Below, one piece after another: positions 35,259 through 48,300 of a stretch of DNA of 64,000 nt. Location: positions 16,209,801-16,273,800 of the forward strand of contig CM067062.1 of the NCBI GenBank assembly GCA_033980235.1. The letters are read 5' to 3'. Source of the stretch: Diadema setosum. Lineage: Eukaryota; Echinodermata; Echinoidea; Diadematoida; Diadematidae. The notes below the pieces were generated by a model that saw only the letters and a program-made list of their open reading frames with translations, did no database searches and had not been told where the DNA came from. The first letter of the stretch is position 1. Every line of letters begins with the position of its first letter. A program made the position numbers and the translations under genes.

Positions 35259-35339
35259 CATTTCTGCCAGAAACGTCTCAAAGTCAGGGACATGCTTCTT
35301 CCCCGGGCTGGTGGCCACTTTTGAAGGCGCTTGAGATTT
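35259..35339 (-). CDS. Short exon encoding HVPDFETFLAEM
   Basis: The acceptor is CCACCAAACAG and the donor is GTAAGTAGA; 81 bp, 27 residues, phase 0 to 0. The first half is basic (KSQAPSKVATSPGKK); the second half, HVPDFETFLAEM, could form a short amphipathic helix. It joins the acidic exon upstream to the basic-patch exon downstream in frame. The acceptor lacks a strong pyrimidine tract, and the exon is small. Nevertheless the consensus donor and exact phase fit make it likely. A symmetric phase 0-0 exon of this size could also be alternatively skipped. Confidence 0.83.
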
Positions 35340-36259
35340 CTGTTTGGTGGCACAGACGGACAGATGGACAGAAGCAAGGTTAATACACTCACAGAGACAG
35401 AATGAGAGCACGGTTGAATGTTACACACATGAAAACTCTGTGAGAAATATGTCTGTTGCAGAGAAAAATATATGGAATACATGACATCTATGTCGAAGAG
35501 AAATTGTCTAACACGAGAACAGAAGAATCAGACATTAATATGACTTCGTTATACCTTTAACATTGTGAGTATAGGAAGAGTTTGTAATACTCTAATATGA
35601 AGTGGCATAAAGAGTTAACCCTACTGCTCAATATATGATGTGGGAATCGCTGCACTACACGATCTCATAGCTACATCTAATGTTCTGAGTAATCATAGAC
35701 ACTAGCCTGCTCTGAATAAGTACTAAAATCCATAAACAACAACAACAACAACAAATTTTGAACTGTTGATTTTAAACATAATGCTCACATAATCTGTGTG
35801 TCACACCTTAAAAAAGTGAGTACTTAGGACATATTTCAATCTCCCAATATGACTTTGTTGTCACTTGGACTATGTATGCACTGATATCCAAGTATATTGT
35901 TTCATTGTGAGGGTGAGTACTGCATTCATTTGGATTTTGGCTGCAGGATTAGTTCTTGGTCTGGCATACACTATAATCATGAGCAAAAACAACCATTATG
36001 ATGCCACCTGCACATTAGTAACAGTGAACATTCAAAGGTGCAGCAAAGATTGTGAATGCAAAACGACTTCTTGCAGCACTGTGCAGAAACTACATCTTCA
36101 AGCATTTCAACTATGACATTTAAGTGCATAAACTTGTGAGCACAGCATCACTTTCCCACTTTTTATTTAAGACCCCATAACATTGAAATCATTTGGTACA
36201 TAACAAATCGTACACCATCATAACAATGCTACGGAGAGGAAGAAATTGATAATGGCTAC
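35340..36259. other. Intron
   Basis: A CAA microsatellite near 35735-35755; otherwise nothing recognisable. Confidence 0.7.
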
Positions 36260-37147
36260 CTCGACTGGCTTTGAAGGCATTCCGTCCGTTTCTGTTAAGG
36301 CAGCTGATTTATTGCTATCGCTTGCATCCTCTGGCTTTGGATCAAGATCTGAATCTGTCTTTTTGTCAGATTTCTCTGTCCTTGAATCTACATCAATGTC
36401 CACCATATCTGCATCTGTGTCTGATTTGTTCTCAACATTCTGCTTCTCCTTCAGGTCCTGCTTCTCTTCTTCTTGGGGAACTTCATCCTCAGTTTTGCTA
36501 CCTTCCTTCTTAACTTCATCCTCCTCTTTCTTCAATGCCGCATTTGTATCCTCCTTTTCCCCTTCCTCCTCCTCCTCCTTTTCTTCCTCATCATCATCAT
36601 CCTCATCATCAACAGCGGTGGCATCTTCTTTTGCTGCTGATAGATCGGAAACAGGCTTTTTCAAATCCACATCATCATCCACTCTTGGTATCATTTCCCA
36701 GTCATCTCCATCACCCTCATCTTTATCAGCAGCATTGCCATGGTGATCTCCAGGGGCTGATGATGATTTCTCATCTACAGCTGGTCCTCCAACAGCACCG
36801 TCTCCCTTCGCAAAGTCCTCTGACAAATCAACTGCATCCTCGTCACCATCATCATCGTCGTCATCTTCAACAGACAATGGTGCATCGACATCATCCTGAG
36901 CATCAGGCTTTGCATCTTTTGTTTCCTTGGCAACTGCATCTTCTTTCTCTGGTTTGCTCTGACTTGTCTGGAGGTCCGTCACCACAATCTCTCCGCTCAA
37001 GGGGTCAGCCATGGCTGGGGAGGGGCTATCGTCGTCTAGTGGCCAGGGGTTAAAGGCAGGGGTAGGGTCGCTGTCACCGGGGAGTTCCTCACCATCCGGG
37101 TAATCATCCAACAGACGGGTGTCTCGGATCTTTGTCACAAATTCATC
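36260..37147 (-). CDS. Long acidic exon, 296 residues
   Basis: The acceptor is CTTTTGCAG and the donor is GTAGCCATT; 888 bp, phase 0 to 0. Residues 1-50 look ordered and mixed (DEFVTKIRDTRLLDDYPDGE, then AFNPWPLDDDSPSP). The rest is extremely acidic, with a DDDDDD run near residue 95-100, a DDDDEEE/EEEEE block and many Asp/Glu-Lys repeats. Residues 148-153 read DDWEMI, an acidic-flanked aromatic-x-x-aliphatic pattern like LC3-interacting motifs. No enzymatic domain is present. The length of the uninterrupted frame and the clean borders make this the best-supported exon in the window. Acidic disordered regions of this kind are common in cytoskeletal and nuclear scaffolds; function is not determined. 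Confidence 0.94.
36689..36706 (-). other. Candidate LIR-like motif (DDWEMI)
   Basis: Within the acidic exon, Asp-Asp-Trp-Glu-Met-Ile fits the known LC3/Atg8-interacting pattern (aromatic, two residues, aliphatic, acidic residues before). Such short motifs occur by chance in acidic disordered proteins, so this is a hypothesis. Confidence 0.35.
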
Positions 37148-38302
37148 CTGCAAAAGAGACACAGATAGACATTTTGGTGCAATGAGTGAAGCGTGTATGT
37201 GCGATCTTATGGGGGCATGGTTGTGGCAGATCACTGAATTCTAAGTGAAAAAAAGAATGAAAGCTAAGCATTTTAAGGTCCAGAAGAACAACCCTCAGAA
37301 CAAAGATGGATACATTGTGTGTGTCTGTCTCTCTGTCTGTCTGTGTGAGTGTGCATGAATTTCTTTTCATAGCGTGTGTGTGTATTATGGGGGAAAGTAA
37401 GATTAATACTAAGTGCAATGCATGGCATCCATTATATTCACAGCAATTAACTTTTCATAATTGCACATTAAAAAACATGCACACAGGACTACAGTACACT
37501 GCTACCACACAAGATCTACAACATGTGCACAGGGACAGTGGAATTCAATCCCCTTTCAATACTCCAGTAATTGCACACAACTGAGCCAAAAAAAAAAGAA
37601 AAAAAAAGATAAACATAAAATAAAAACTCATACACCAATGTGATATGCTTGCATGTTCCAAAAGAAACATATTGCAGAACCCCAAACTGGAGTGACACAC
37701 TGAATGTGTACATACACATGTATCCACACAACAAAAGAGTAATGAAAGGAATGCAAGCATTCACACACCAAATCACGAAGTTTCCAAAGAGCAATCTGTG
37801 CGATATCATTGTGTTTAATACATCCATCCCAATGGGCTAAAACAATTTCAAAATGAGGGAGGCATTCTATTTTCCTTCGTAAGGACATGACAAGATAAGC
37901 AGGTACATACAAAATGGCAGAGAAATGGGTGATGACTTCATGAACATTCAGGAAGTGTGCATTGATATACAACAAAACTCAAATCGTATTGATGTTTTGT
38001 ACCCATACTGGAGGTGACAAGCTGATCATTCTCATTCACAGATGCCATCAACATTGCCACCACATCCACCACTACCTAACAATCATCAAATTCGGATCTT
38101 ACCACAAAGTGTGTGTACATCTCAGAGAAATACATTCTTGATGACACGCAAAGACAAAAAGCTCTACAGAGAAAAAGCAGAGCAGATTCACAGCATCTCC
38201 AGACAAAACTGTTGCAAGCACGATGAAAGTGGAAATTCCTTCTCTTCCACTGTATACTACGTGATATATTCCTGGTGCAGAAATGATCTTCACGCTATGC
38301 TA

Positions 38303-38395
38303 TTAAAGAGCCACATGAGTTAGTCCAGGAGGGAAGCTCCGAGCAGATGCTGCTGCGCCAGGCGGGTCAGCAGAGCTGAATGGGTTGATATCTAG
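38303..38395 (-). CDS. Candidate alternative terminal exon with NPF motif
   Basis: On the minus strand a long, almost pure pyrimidine tract (plus-strand purines at about 38402-38440) leads to an acceptor CACCTGACAG. The phase-0 frame reads LDINPFSSADPPGAA and ends after 30 residues at TAA (38305-38303). Since the exon at 57620-57543 ends in phase 0, splicing to it would give a short isoform ending in this peptide. The Asn-Pro-Phe tripeptide is the known ligand of EH domains in endocytic proteins. A weak donor (GTGGCT) before the stop could instead make it an internal cassette. No transcript evidence is available here. Confidence 0.45.
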   Translation of the reverse strand, partial: LDINPFSSADPPGAAASARSFPPGLTHVAL

Positions 38396-40601
38396 CTGTC
38401 AGGTGGAGGAGGAAGGGAAGTGGGGAGGGGGGAGGGGATTTTTCTCACGGATTTGAGGGTCCTTATACACCGATGGGGAAATGAGACAGGCAGTCTCAAA
38501 TTTTGGAGCTTGCACAGTCACTGGGATTTGGTCCTAACGTGGGCGTCCTTTGTAATGGGCCTACATCCTGTTGCAGCTCATCTTCAATGGTAACAAGTTC
38601 GTTGCTAATCATGAATGAAACAACAACAACAACATCAAAACATAAGGGTAGTGATTAATTTTCACATGGATTCCCTGGCTTTTTGATGCATCACACAAGA
38701 GTACTATTAAAGGGGAAGGGTGGGGCTTCTCTGCCTATAAGAGACAGCCCAAAGCTCCATGTACTATCCCTAATTTACCAGGTTGTTTACATCTGGAAAC
38801 TTAAGCATGATACAGCTGGAAAGTTTCATCAAACTATACATAGTGTAGATGACTAAGTGCATACTCTACATATGTTTGGTCAAATGGCTTTGTCAATCTG
38901 ATATGATTACTTTACCTACATCCAACAAAACTATCATTTCTTTTTCATTAGTTCTATGTACTTTACAACTTGTACAATCTAGTGTGAGATTATGGAAAAC
39001 TTATTATTTGAAAACTTGTAATAAATTTCTTTTCTACAGTCAAGGTTTAGGATATTACATTTACAGCAGTTTGCCTCCAACATCTGTGTGGTGTTGTGAT
39101 ATGTGCAGCATACATGTTTTGAAAAACAATTAAATCCAACATATGTAAATGAATTAATACCAAACCTGCTTTTGTTTTGCCCAGATATTCTTGAGTAATA
39201 TGGAGGGGAAAAATGATATGGATCTGTATAATAAGTATCCTGTATCTTTATCTCCAATAAAGAAATAAAAAAATGCAGTTCTGGGGATGTTGCAGTTCAA
39301 TGTCTAAGGCATCTACAATTAGAATGGCCCAAGGGATATGAAGTTGCATAACTTCTGAGTATCAGACTTTCAAATGATTGCTAACTGCTTCACAATCTCT
39401 GCTCTCAACTTTACTTCATTTTTTGATGTGATCGTACTTACTAATAGTAGTGAAAAGAGCACTCTCTTCAGATAGTGCAACATTTGCAAAGGATTCCCCT
39501 CTACAGAAGCCCTGATCAACACAGCAAAGTGTAACAGAATGATATAGAAATATATTATATTTAGCTATAGGGCAACAGCCAGTTCGGCTTTACCCAGTTT
39601 TTTTCCTTCTATTAATGAGAGCTGCAAAAGCCAGGTATGTATTTCTAGACCTGCAATGATAATGACGCAAGACCGGGTGTGAATCCACAGATAGCTCCAA
39701 ACACTCCCATCCCTCACATTCATGAGGGGCCAAAGCTGCCACTTTTTCCCCCCAATCTGTTGGCTTCCTATATAACGAAAGAGGCACTGGGGCACCGTGA
39801 GAGTCTAATTGGCCTACAGATACATACAATCTCACCATGACTTATCAAAAAAAAAGGTGCGCATCAATGTCGATGAAGATGAAAAAATGACTGTGGAAAG
39901 CCAACAGGAATTACTATCTTTAGCCCTGACAGCTTGCTGTGAATTGATATACAGCCAGCCGAGTGAACCTGAGCGTGATGTGGAAGCAGGGGAGCATACA
40001 TTGAAAGGAAGTGGTACCCATGTGTTGCCTTAACGATATCAGCATTGATTAAAACGGTCAGAGGCCTTCCTTAGAGAAAACTTTGTCATTTCTAATTGGA
40101 TTTTCACTAACACTAAATGTGCCTCACTATTTTTGCAGGTTACAATCTATTATGTGTTCTGTACTGCTATCGACTGTGAAAATGATTAACCTGATAAAGA
40201 GAATTTTTGTAATACATTAAAATTCTACTCATGCTTTGTTTACAAAAGACTGCCTTAACAGGCTTGCCCTACCTAGCAACAACTGATGAATTCAAAGTAA
40301 ATTCCTGCCTAATACAGTAACTCACATGGAGGAAGCAGGTGAATAAGATGGTTCGTTACCATGCTGTAGGAAAAAGAAATGTCAATGAATCTTAATATGT
40401 TACAGAAACGGTCCATTCCTTAACTTAGGAATCATCACACTCCATGTGAAGCAACGCAAACTCTAGCAGTTCATTCATATCTATCTGTCATTTCATCAAT
40501 CATTCGTATTGATCCATCTACCACTCTAATTCAGTCACTCATTACATATTAAACACATTCTGATAAATGAACAGCACCTTTGAATTATCTCACAACCCTT
40601 A

Positions 40602-41316
40602 GGCAAAAAAAAAAAAAAATTGTTGCATTGGCGTAACCCGCCCGACCCTAAAAATTCCGCCGACCCCATGTTTTTTTATTATTTTTTTTGCTATCGATAT
40701 CAAATATCTTGTTGATTGCGATCGCGATCGCACAAACCCGGAAGTGGAAACGGCTCTGGGGATATCGGATGTACGAGGGAGAGATCTAGCGCCTCGCATA
40801 AGCCTTCCTTGATCAGTACGTCATCTGTTTCCAACACGGACACGTACTCTAACAAGATTTATTCAGTGTACATACGTAGCATTCAGACTGCGATGTATTG
40901 TGCACAGTTTTGTCATAGGTTTCTTGTGTGGAGAAATTACACGAATCTGTATATGTGGGACTGTAATAGAGATCGCTGTGTGCGATGAAAAGATCGTACA
41001 TATGGGTCAATTTGCATCTATCTTATCTACAAATGTAAGTCAAAATAGTGAAATATGAAGTGAAAACATTCAGGATAGGGATTTCAACATCTTTAAATTC
41101 TGTGAAGGGGTATAATTCCAGTAATATCGGCCTCATAAATGATTTGTAGAATAGATGAACACAGCACATTCGGTGCAGCAGTTGTAACTGTTTACTGAGC
41201 TGAGCACGAGTTTTACACGTAAAATGCAAAAAAAAAAAAAAAAAAAAATCCGCCCGACCGACCCTATTTGAAAATCTCATGTTACGCCAATGCAACAAAT
41301 TTTTTTTTTTTGGCCT
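40602..41316. mobile_element. Inverted-repeat element with TGTTGCATTGGCGTAAC ends
   Basis: A perfect 17-bp inverted repeat, TGTTGCATTGGCGTAAC (40621-40637) and its complement (41281-41297), lies just inside an A-run on the left and a T-run on the right. A CGCCCGACC word occurs near both ends. About 0.7 kb with no clear coding region. Confidence 0.75.
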
Positions 41317-43518
41317 TAATAAGATATAATTCCTCTGCCATACAAAGCATATTTGCATTGTGTACACATGAATCATACAGGTTAAAAAACTGGAGTGCCA
41401 CACAGTAAAGAAAGAAAAATAAAAAACAACAAAATAAATAAACAAATAAACAGAGTAACTATGGAAACAGAGGAGGTCATGAAAAAAAAGGAGAGGGATA
41501 TCAAATCTTGCCAAGCTACATGTAATTGGCTGTCTCTCGCTCACTGTAACTATATGGACAAGACAACGACAAAAAAAAACAAAAAAAAAAACAGAGACAT
41601 TACTAAAGTACTATTGTATCTAGCACTTTCCCTATTCCAAAGCACATAATGAAAAAAATTGATTCATCCTGGTCGTTCATTGTATCAAAATTTTGTGCTA
41701 CAGTGATACATCAGTAATGTTCTCTACAGAAGGGAAATTAATGGCATCGTGACTTTTAGAATTAGTCATCTAGATCCAAGCTGTCTAATGGTGCAGTCAA
41801 TAGAGTACCAAAAGTGTGATGTCATAACCATTTATCACCATAGAAACTGGTTGTAAACAACCTCACCTGTCCCGAGTGTTTTATGCACGCGCACCCTCCG
41901 TTTCTGACCCAAGCTATAACAAATGACTGTGACATCATCACTCTAGTAATCTATAGTCAATTTATCACATGTACATTTTCTGCTGTGTATTAAAGACATC
42001 AGTCAAACAGAAAAGCTGAAACAAAATTGTCACTCCGACAATGCTTACATCCTGCAGTAAGAGAATAAAGTCCGCTGTGTATGCTAAAGTCTAAAAGGAA
42101 GTCTACTGTGTGACAAGCAACTTGTTCATTGTGCTCCAAATTGAGAGTGACAATGCACATCTTGGTGCTCATAAATCTCAACCATTTACAGACAGAATGC
42201 AATAACACTCTTTTTTGTTTTTAGCTACATACTTCTGTCAACTCCACACAGTGCTAGACGAGTCACTTATTTTCCTGTTGCTATGTTCCTTCCATGATAC
42301 GTGTATGATAGTGACTATTCCCAATGTCCACGATACGAATCCTTCATCACATCACACTGTACTTTCAGTTTCCACGACCCTTTTGAGCACTTTACTGCAT
42401 GTAGAAGCAAGCAGTACAATGTATTCTGCTCTCTGACTCTTTATTTATATTCAATTCAAAGATGACATAATGTCGGTTGAGGAAGAGAAGGGTGCTATCG
42501 CACTCTAAGATTTGAGCATAGATAAAAACAAAACAATCAGTTTTCATGAAATGAAAAGTTTATTTAATCACAAGTGGGTAGATTTATAGTAAAAGCATTG
42601 TTCCAAATTTGGGGTATAATAGCACAATTGTGATTTTGATTTTTAACATTTTACAGAAAATGAAACAATTTAAGAAATTGATACCATAATGTAGAGGAGA
42701 TTGAGCTCTACTATGTAGGCCTAACACCCAAACACTCAGTACCCCAAATTTGTGATAACGCCCTTCTGGTTCTCAGCTGACAATAATATGTTATATGTAG
42801 GCTTGGAGAATGTTTCACAGTGATTTTCTCCCCTACTTCATACCAAAGCCCCAATCTCTTCTCAAGGAAAGCACTTTCAATAGATCAAGACAGCGCTGAA
42901 TTGGAAAAATATCAGACAAATCCTGCCCCGTCTCCTTCCCCCCCCCCCTCTTATGACCACAGCAATGTACCTAAAAGGAGAGTAAAGAGTATTTTAGGAA
43001 ATGTGTATAGCATCTGGGTCTCATTTCATAGAAGACGTTATGACAGTAATTCTTTGCTAGAATGGTAACTTTTTTTTAGCAAGAGCTATCATGAAGCAAG
43101 ACATTTGACGTTATCACAACACATGCCATTGCAGTGAGAGCTGCCATAGAAACTTTTTATGAAATGAAGATCTGCACTCATCCATCATGCTACATAAAAG
43201 GAGGGTTAAACTATAAGATACAAAAAAAATACAGTGTATGTTCATCAACGTTAGCTTAAAAATTGTAAAGATGCCTTTTACATTAAGAATGTGATGTGCT
43301 CTACTCAAAAGATCAAGCAGATGTAATGAGCAAATATGTTAAAATGCTATGGGTAACAAATAATGAGACCAAATGGATAATATTCATGAGCAAAGTCATT
43401 GCTGCGTGAATATATGGGTGAGATATCAGCATTCTATGAGAGCCAAAAAGTGGGCAGTCCTTCCAGGTCATGTGAATATGATGTCATTCTGCTAGAGGAT
43501 CAGTATCACACTCTAAGG

Positions 43519-44626
43519 CCCCCATCTCAGTAGGAAGGCGAACATGGCGACCATAGTGATCTGTGACGATTTAACAAATCGTGGCGTGATCGCCGTCCGT
43601 CTCCATTTTTGGCCTCCGAGGCGATACCACTACGGTTTCTCTACGCTCAACCTGCGCTGTAGGCGATAGTGCCACGATAATGCTACGACGCTGCGACGTT
43701 TTTGCGCTTTTCCAAGCCGAGATGCGCTGCTTGTGATCGCATTGCGATATTCATACGCTTATCAACGTTGCTACAACAGTGATACCATCGGAACGACAGT
43801 AATACGTTTACGCCGGGCTCATGCTACAATCTCAAGCGATTGGGGTGTAAAATGGGTTTCATGATTGAATTTCTTCATGCAGATGTCAGTGTCAAACCAA
43901 CATGGATATGCAGAATATGGTTTCACCATTACATCTTAGCATTCTAGTACACACCAGTTAGAACCTGATGTGAAATTGCACTGTTAGTTATAAAGTCATC
44001 CATTCAAGGGTTATGTGTATATAATATTAGAAGAACCGACTTACGAGCAAACTACAAATCATATCCAACAATGAGACAATTTTATGAAGATATTTGAAAA
44101 GATTACATCTTAATTTACTTTCATTGACTTGCAATGGTATATGACAAACAAACAAGTTGATAAACAGAATAGATTCCTACTGAGTGTACGTGGAAAATGA
44201 ATTCTATACACTTTTCTCCACGTCCACCTTCGTGGTCTGTGCATCACTTTCTTTCGATCATGGTTGGTTCCTGTTACGTAATACTGTAAAAGTGGTAATT
44301 TTCATAGGCGATGAGGGCCGCTTTCCATGCGCTTGAGTTACGCCTAACGCAATGCTACCACACAAGAGTTACGAATGTGGTGCTTTTAATGCGCTCATGA
44401 GGCGATTGTGATACGCTCTAAAACCACGGCGACCTCGCTACAGAAGTTTTGGGCATGTTCAAAACTTCCGTAGCGAGGTTGCCGACCATGGCGATGGTGG
44501 CGACCCTCTGCGCTTCTGAACCGCTCAGGATACGATGGAGAAGATTGAAGGCGATCAAGCCACGATCCGCTGCGCTTTGTCGATTTCTGATGATCGCAGC
44601 GGAATCGCCGTCTAGTGAGATGGGGG
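43519..44626. mobile_element. 1.1-kb element with CCCCCATCTCA ends
   Basis: The left CCCCCATCTCAGTAGGAAGG and right complement CCCCCATCTCACTAGACGGC are inverted ends. Both subterminal parts are CpG-rich with GCGAT/ATCGC words, in contrast to an AT-rich middle. A piece resembling the CTGTAAAAGTGG MITE end lies at about 44284-44303. No transposase frame is recognisable. Confidence 0.8.
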
Positions 44627-45663
44627 TATAACAATAGGTAATTGGCAACCTCACACTTCACATCTACAATGTGTGCTGTAAGGCTGACTTAATTAATTGT
44701 TGTGCTAGATAAATTGTATGACTAGGGAAAGGAAAATATGATCAAGTGGACCAGGAATGGTAAATGATATTTAGATATATTTGTTTTTCGTTCTTTCCAG
44801 TGAATCAACTACAGGGTGTATGTTTTAAAGCAACTAATTAAAAATGAATCTAAAACAATTGTGCATGTTTAGAAATAAATGGTCTGTTTTCACAAGATTA
44901 GGCAAGGATATATCATGAATTGCCCTCCTTGCCAGGTATAAAATACCACAACAAAACCCATCACTAAAAAAGACATTTTCACATAAAGATTCTGTTCTTA
45001 GACATCAATATACCACACAGAGCATGTGCGTACATGGCTGGCTTACATATCACATAACTGATACTAAGGTGTGAAATGATCTACTATTAAACATACCCAC
45101 CCTATGAAAGGCAACTATCCATTGTGTTAATCTACAAGATTAAGTCAAATATCTCCTTCTAAAACGGTTAAGAGGGATGCTAATACTCATTTCCCTTTAT
45201 AAACATCACAACTGACATACAAGTAGGCCTACCATGATTTACATCCAAATTCAGGCTAGAGCTTTGTTTTGTCTTGTTTTCATAGTTACACTCAAACCTG
45301 GATGACTTTGCTTGTATCGATTCCAAACAATAGGAACTAAATGTCATCCTGAAAAGGAACACCACAATAATGTACGTGGGAATATTTCTATACTAGTTTC
45401 GATCAGATCTCCAACTGCAGACTATTATCAAAACATGGCAAGCATTGTTTTGAAATTGATGACTGCAGTTTCAATTGTCTGAGATCACAGATTGTAAAAA
45501 GATAACAAAGACTGTCAATGACTGGTGATCACATGTGAACGCTGCCATGCTGAAAATGTCTACCCAATTTCAATGTGACAAATCAGAAGTCATTTCTTTT
45601 ATAACATCTTCACGAAATAGGTCGTCACATTATGCTAACCCTATTTCTATCAAAGAAACGGTT

Positions 45664-45895
45664 ACAGCTCATTATTCCGAAGGTTCGTTATTCCGAAGGC
45701 TCTTTATTCCTAAGATTCGTTATTCCGAAGGTTCATTGTTCCGAATTTCATTTTCGGATTAACCAATCTTCGGAATGAATTTTCAGATTAACGAACCCTT
45801 TTTAATTTTCGGATTAAGGAACCTCTAGGTATAGGGAATTGCGTGTTTCGGATTAACGACCCTTCGGAATAGCGAACCTTCAGAATAACGAACAG
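45664..45895. repeat. Inverted repeat element rich in TTCGTTATTCCGAAGG
   Basis: Left part repeats TTCGTTATTCCGAAGGTTC; right part repeats the complement (CGGATTAACGA, GAACCTTCAGAATAACGAAC). About 230 bp; a small foldback or satellite-derived mobile repeat. Confidence 0.75.
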
Positions 45896-46980
45896 CACCC
45901 AAAGTAACTTGCAGTGCTTTGTAGGCATTCATGACAGGAGGCTCACTTTAACTGATGGCGGAATAAAGTAGCCCTTCATACTTTATGAGAAGGTCAATTT
46001 TCCTGATCTTCTTGAAGCAGCATAAAAGCCAAGACTAGATTACCTTATTACAAACATCCTACTGACCCCCAAATGATGGCTAATAGCCTGTACAAGCCTT
46101 CATCAACAACTGCTGCTGATATAAACAAGTCAACTGGATCAGAACTGTATAAACATATTTTCAAATTCACAGGGAAAATGAATCTCTTGAAAATGAAATG
46201 GCTACCCTTGGTAAATAAGATTATGTTATCAGTATCATTATAAAACAAATTACTACAGTGCCTTCAAATCTCAACATTTTTTGAGGTGCATTGTATGCAC
46301 ATGTACAAATGAGTTTACTGTCTATACAAAGCGTGCTGCATCTGCAGGGAATGCACAAGAGAGCATGGCATGTCAAATACTTTACAAGATTTCACACTAC
46401 TGGATTCACGATTAGAAAGCTAAAATTACCACATGCTACTTTTCTTCTTCTTTTTTGCCACTGAAATGAGAGTTTTTCCCTGCTGAGGAGTATTCCACTT
46501 GTGACACCACATTTCAATTCTGGGGAAAATTTTTGCTTTGCCAAAGTATTTTATCATTCTTCCTTGTAAAATGCCATTTACCAGGGAGATTTTGCACACT
46601 TTCTACAAAATTAATCTCCAAAAAGAAAGGGGGGGGGGGGGGGTACAAAGTGCCATAAAAGTGTGTACATCAAGGCCAACATACATGTAGGTGGCATAAT
46701 CATTGCAATCATTTAAAAGAAAAAAAAAGTTGACAACTAATCAACCATCAATCCAAAAGACCACATGAGAATCCCTACATACAACTAACTGTACATGTTA
46801 CCCCTTCAAACTTAATTTGGTCGGGACGGGACGATGGTATTGTACATCCCTGGTATATTGGGGAGTACGGCTGTTGCAGGAAGTGTCCTGATCCACAAAC
46901 ACCGCACTGCATGTTTCATCACTGGGCCCATGTCACACTCCTCCCTTTGTGACTCAACCAATGCTTTTTATGACATTCAA

Positions 46981-47082
46981 TGCAATCTTACTATTACAAT
47001 GAGACTACAGCATTTTTCTCTCATAAAAATATGCAATCTTACTATTACAATGAGACTACGGCATTTTTCTCTCATAAAAATT
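46981..47082. repeat. 51-bp tandem duplication
   Basis: Two consecutive 51-base copies starting TGCAATCTTACTATTACAAT differ at only a couple of bases, implying a recent duplication. Confidence 0.92.
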
Positions 47083-47939
47083 AAGTTTTAGATTTAAGCA
47101 GACAAAATTATGAGCAAGAAAGATTCAGTGGGCGCAGAAATCATTCAACATCGATTTCTTTTTGTGAATCAAATTCATTCACTTTTATCAAGCTTGGTAT
47201 CAAAATAACATTGTAAAGAAGGAAAACATTATATTCATCAATGTTTCCATATCATGACGAAAGACAGATACTGATATCTTAACTTCTTACTCATACAAAA
47301 AAAAAAAATCTATGTTTTCATGTCATTTTGTTTGAATATACATATCTTAGGAAAATGTATTTATTGAAAATTTTGCTGTACTCAAAACAATATGATGCAC
47401 TTGACCCAATATTCGAGAAAATGACAAGATGGCCGAAGACAGGAAATGGGATATTAATGGGATTATGTGGAATAGCTGAATCTTTAAAGATCACATAACC
47501 ACCATTATACAGATCCAATGTCAATGACTGCTTCTTCATTTCCAACTATTTCCTGTTGAAAGCACCATCTCAACCAAAACCAGGTCTGTAATATCATTTT
47601 GACCACAAGTAGAATTTTTTACTGTTTTGCATGAACTTTGACGTAAATATTTCTTTTTGACGGTGTGAAAAGATCTTAGAGATAGAATTTGTGAATTGTT
47701 GTTTTACATGTAAGAACAAACTAACTTGACAATGGTAGATTTCTATTTTATGACATGATGGAAGTGGATGGTGACAAATAAAATTGTAAGTAGCACAAAT
47801 CTTGCACATGCATCATAAGACGACGCCATATCTCAGATATGGATCACGTAATATTGTACAAAGTCCAGTCAAATTGATTTTCGATAAAATTCTTCTCATT
47901 CTCCATGGTGCTATCTGTCCTTTTGTCAGAGACGTCTGA

Positions 47940-48300
47940 GCAGCTTCTGAGGTGAGAACATGGCTCGAATCTTTACGCTCCATGAATGAAAGCTCACTCG
48001 GCCCCGCGATGGGGTTCAACGCACCCCGCTGCTGCCGAAATGCCGCCAACATCCGCACCACCCAAACAGGAAAGCGGCTATCAGTGGCATGGACGGCACC
48101 CACTGACAGAGAGGATCACCCTCAGCTAAACATTTGTGCAGCGTGTCGCCCAACACTTCATCAACACCATCCAGCCAGGTTTCTCGCTCCCCCGTAATTG
48201 GGCCACTTTAGCCGACTCCTCTCCAAGAGCTTACAGGAGTCGTCCGCAAAATGCACAAATCTTCCCAGCGTATTTCAGAATTATTTCTGCCCTTCTTGGC
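47940..48300. other. CpG-rich patch, function unknown
   Basis: This stretch is markedly richer in GC and CpG than its surroundings and lacks transposon ends. On the minus strand it has a frame with HATDSRFPVWVVRMLAAFRQ-like sequence and two ATG codons in reasonable context, but no clear donor. It might be an internal promoter or alternative first exon of the main gene, or the remnant of an inserted sequence. Confidence 0.3.

Noticed and set aside
36246..37053. Plus-strand frames rich in Ser or His
   Set aside because: Antisense of the acidic exon; their composition follows from Asp/Glu codons on the other strand.
41870..41920. A minus-strand segment with acceptor and GTGAGG donor
   Set aside because: Flanking sequence forms an imperfect inverted repeat and the phase does not fit the main gene; probably a MITE remnant.
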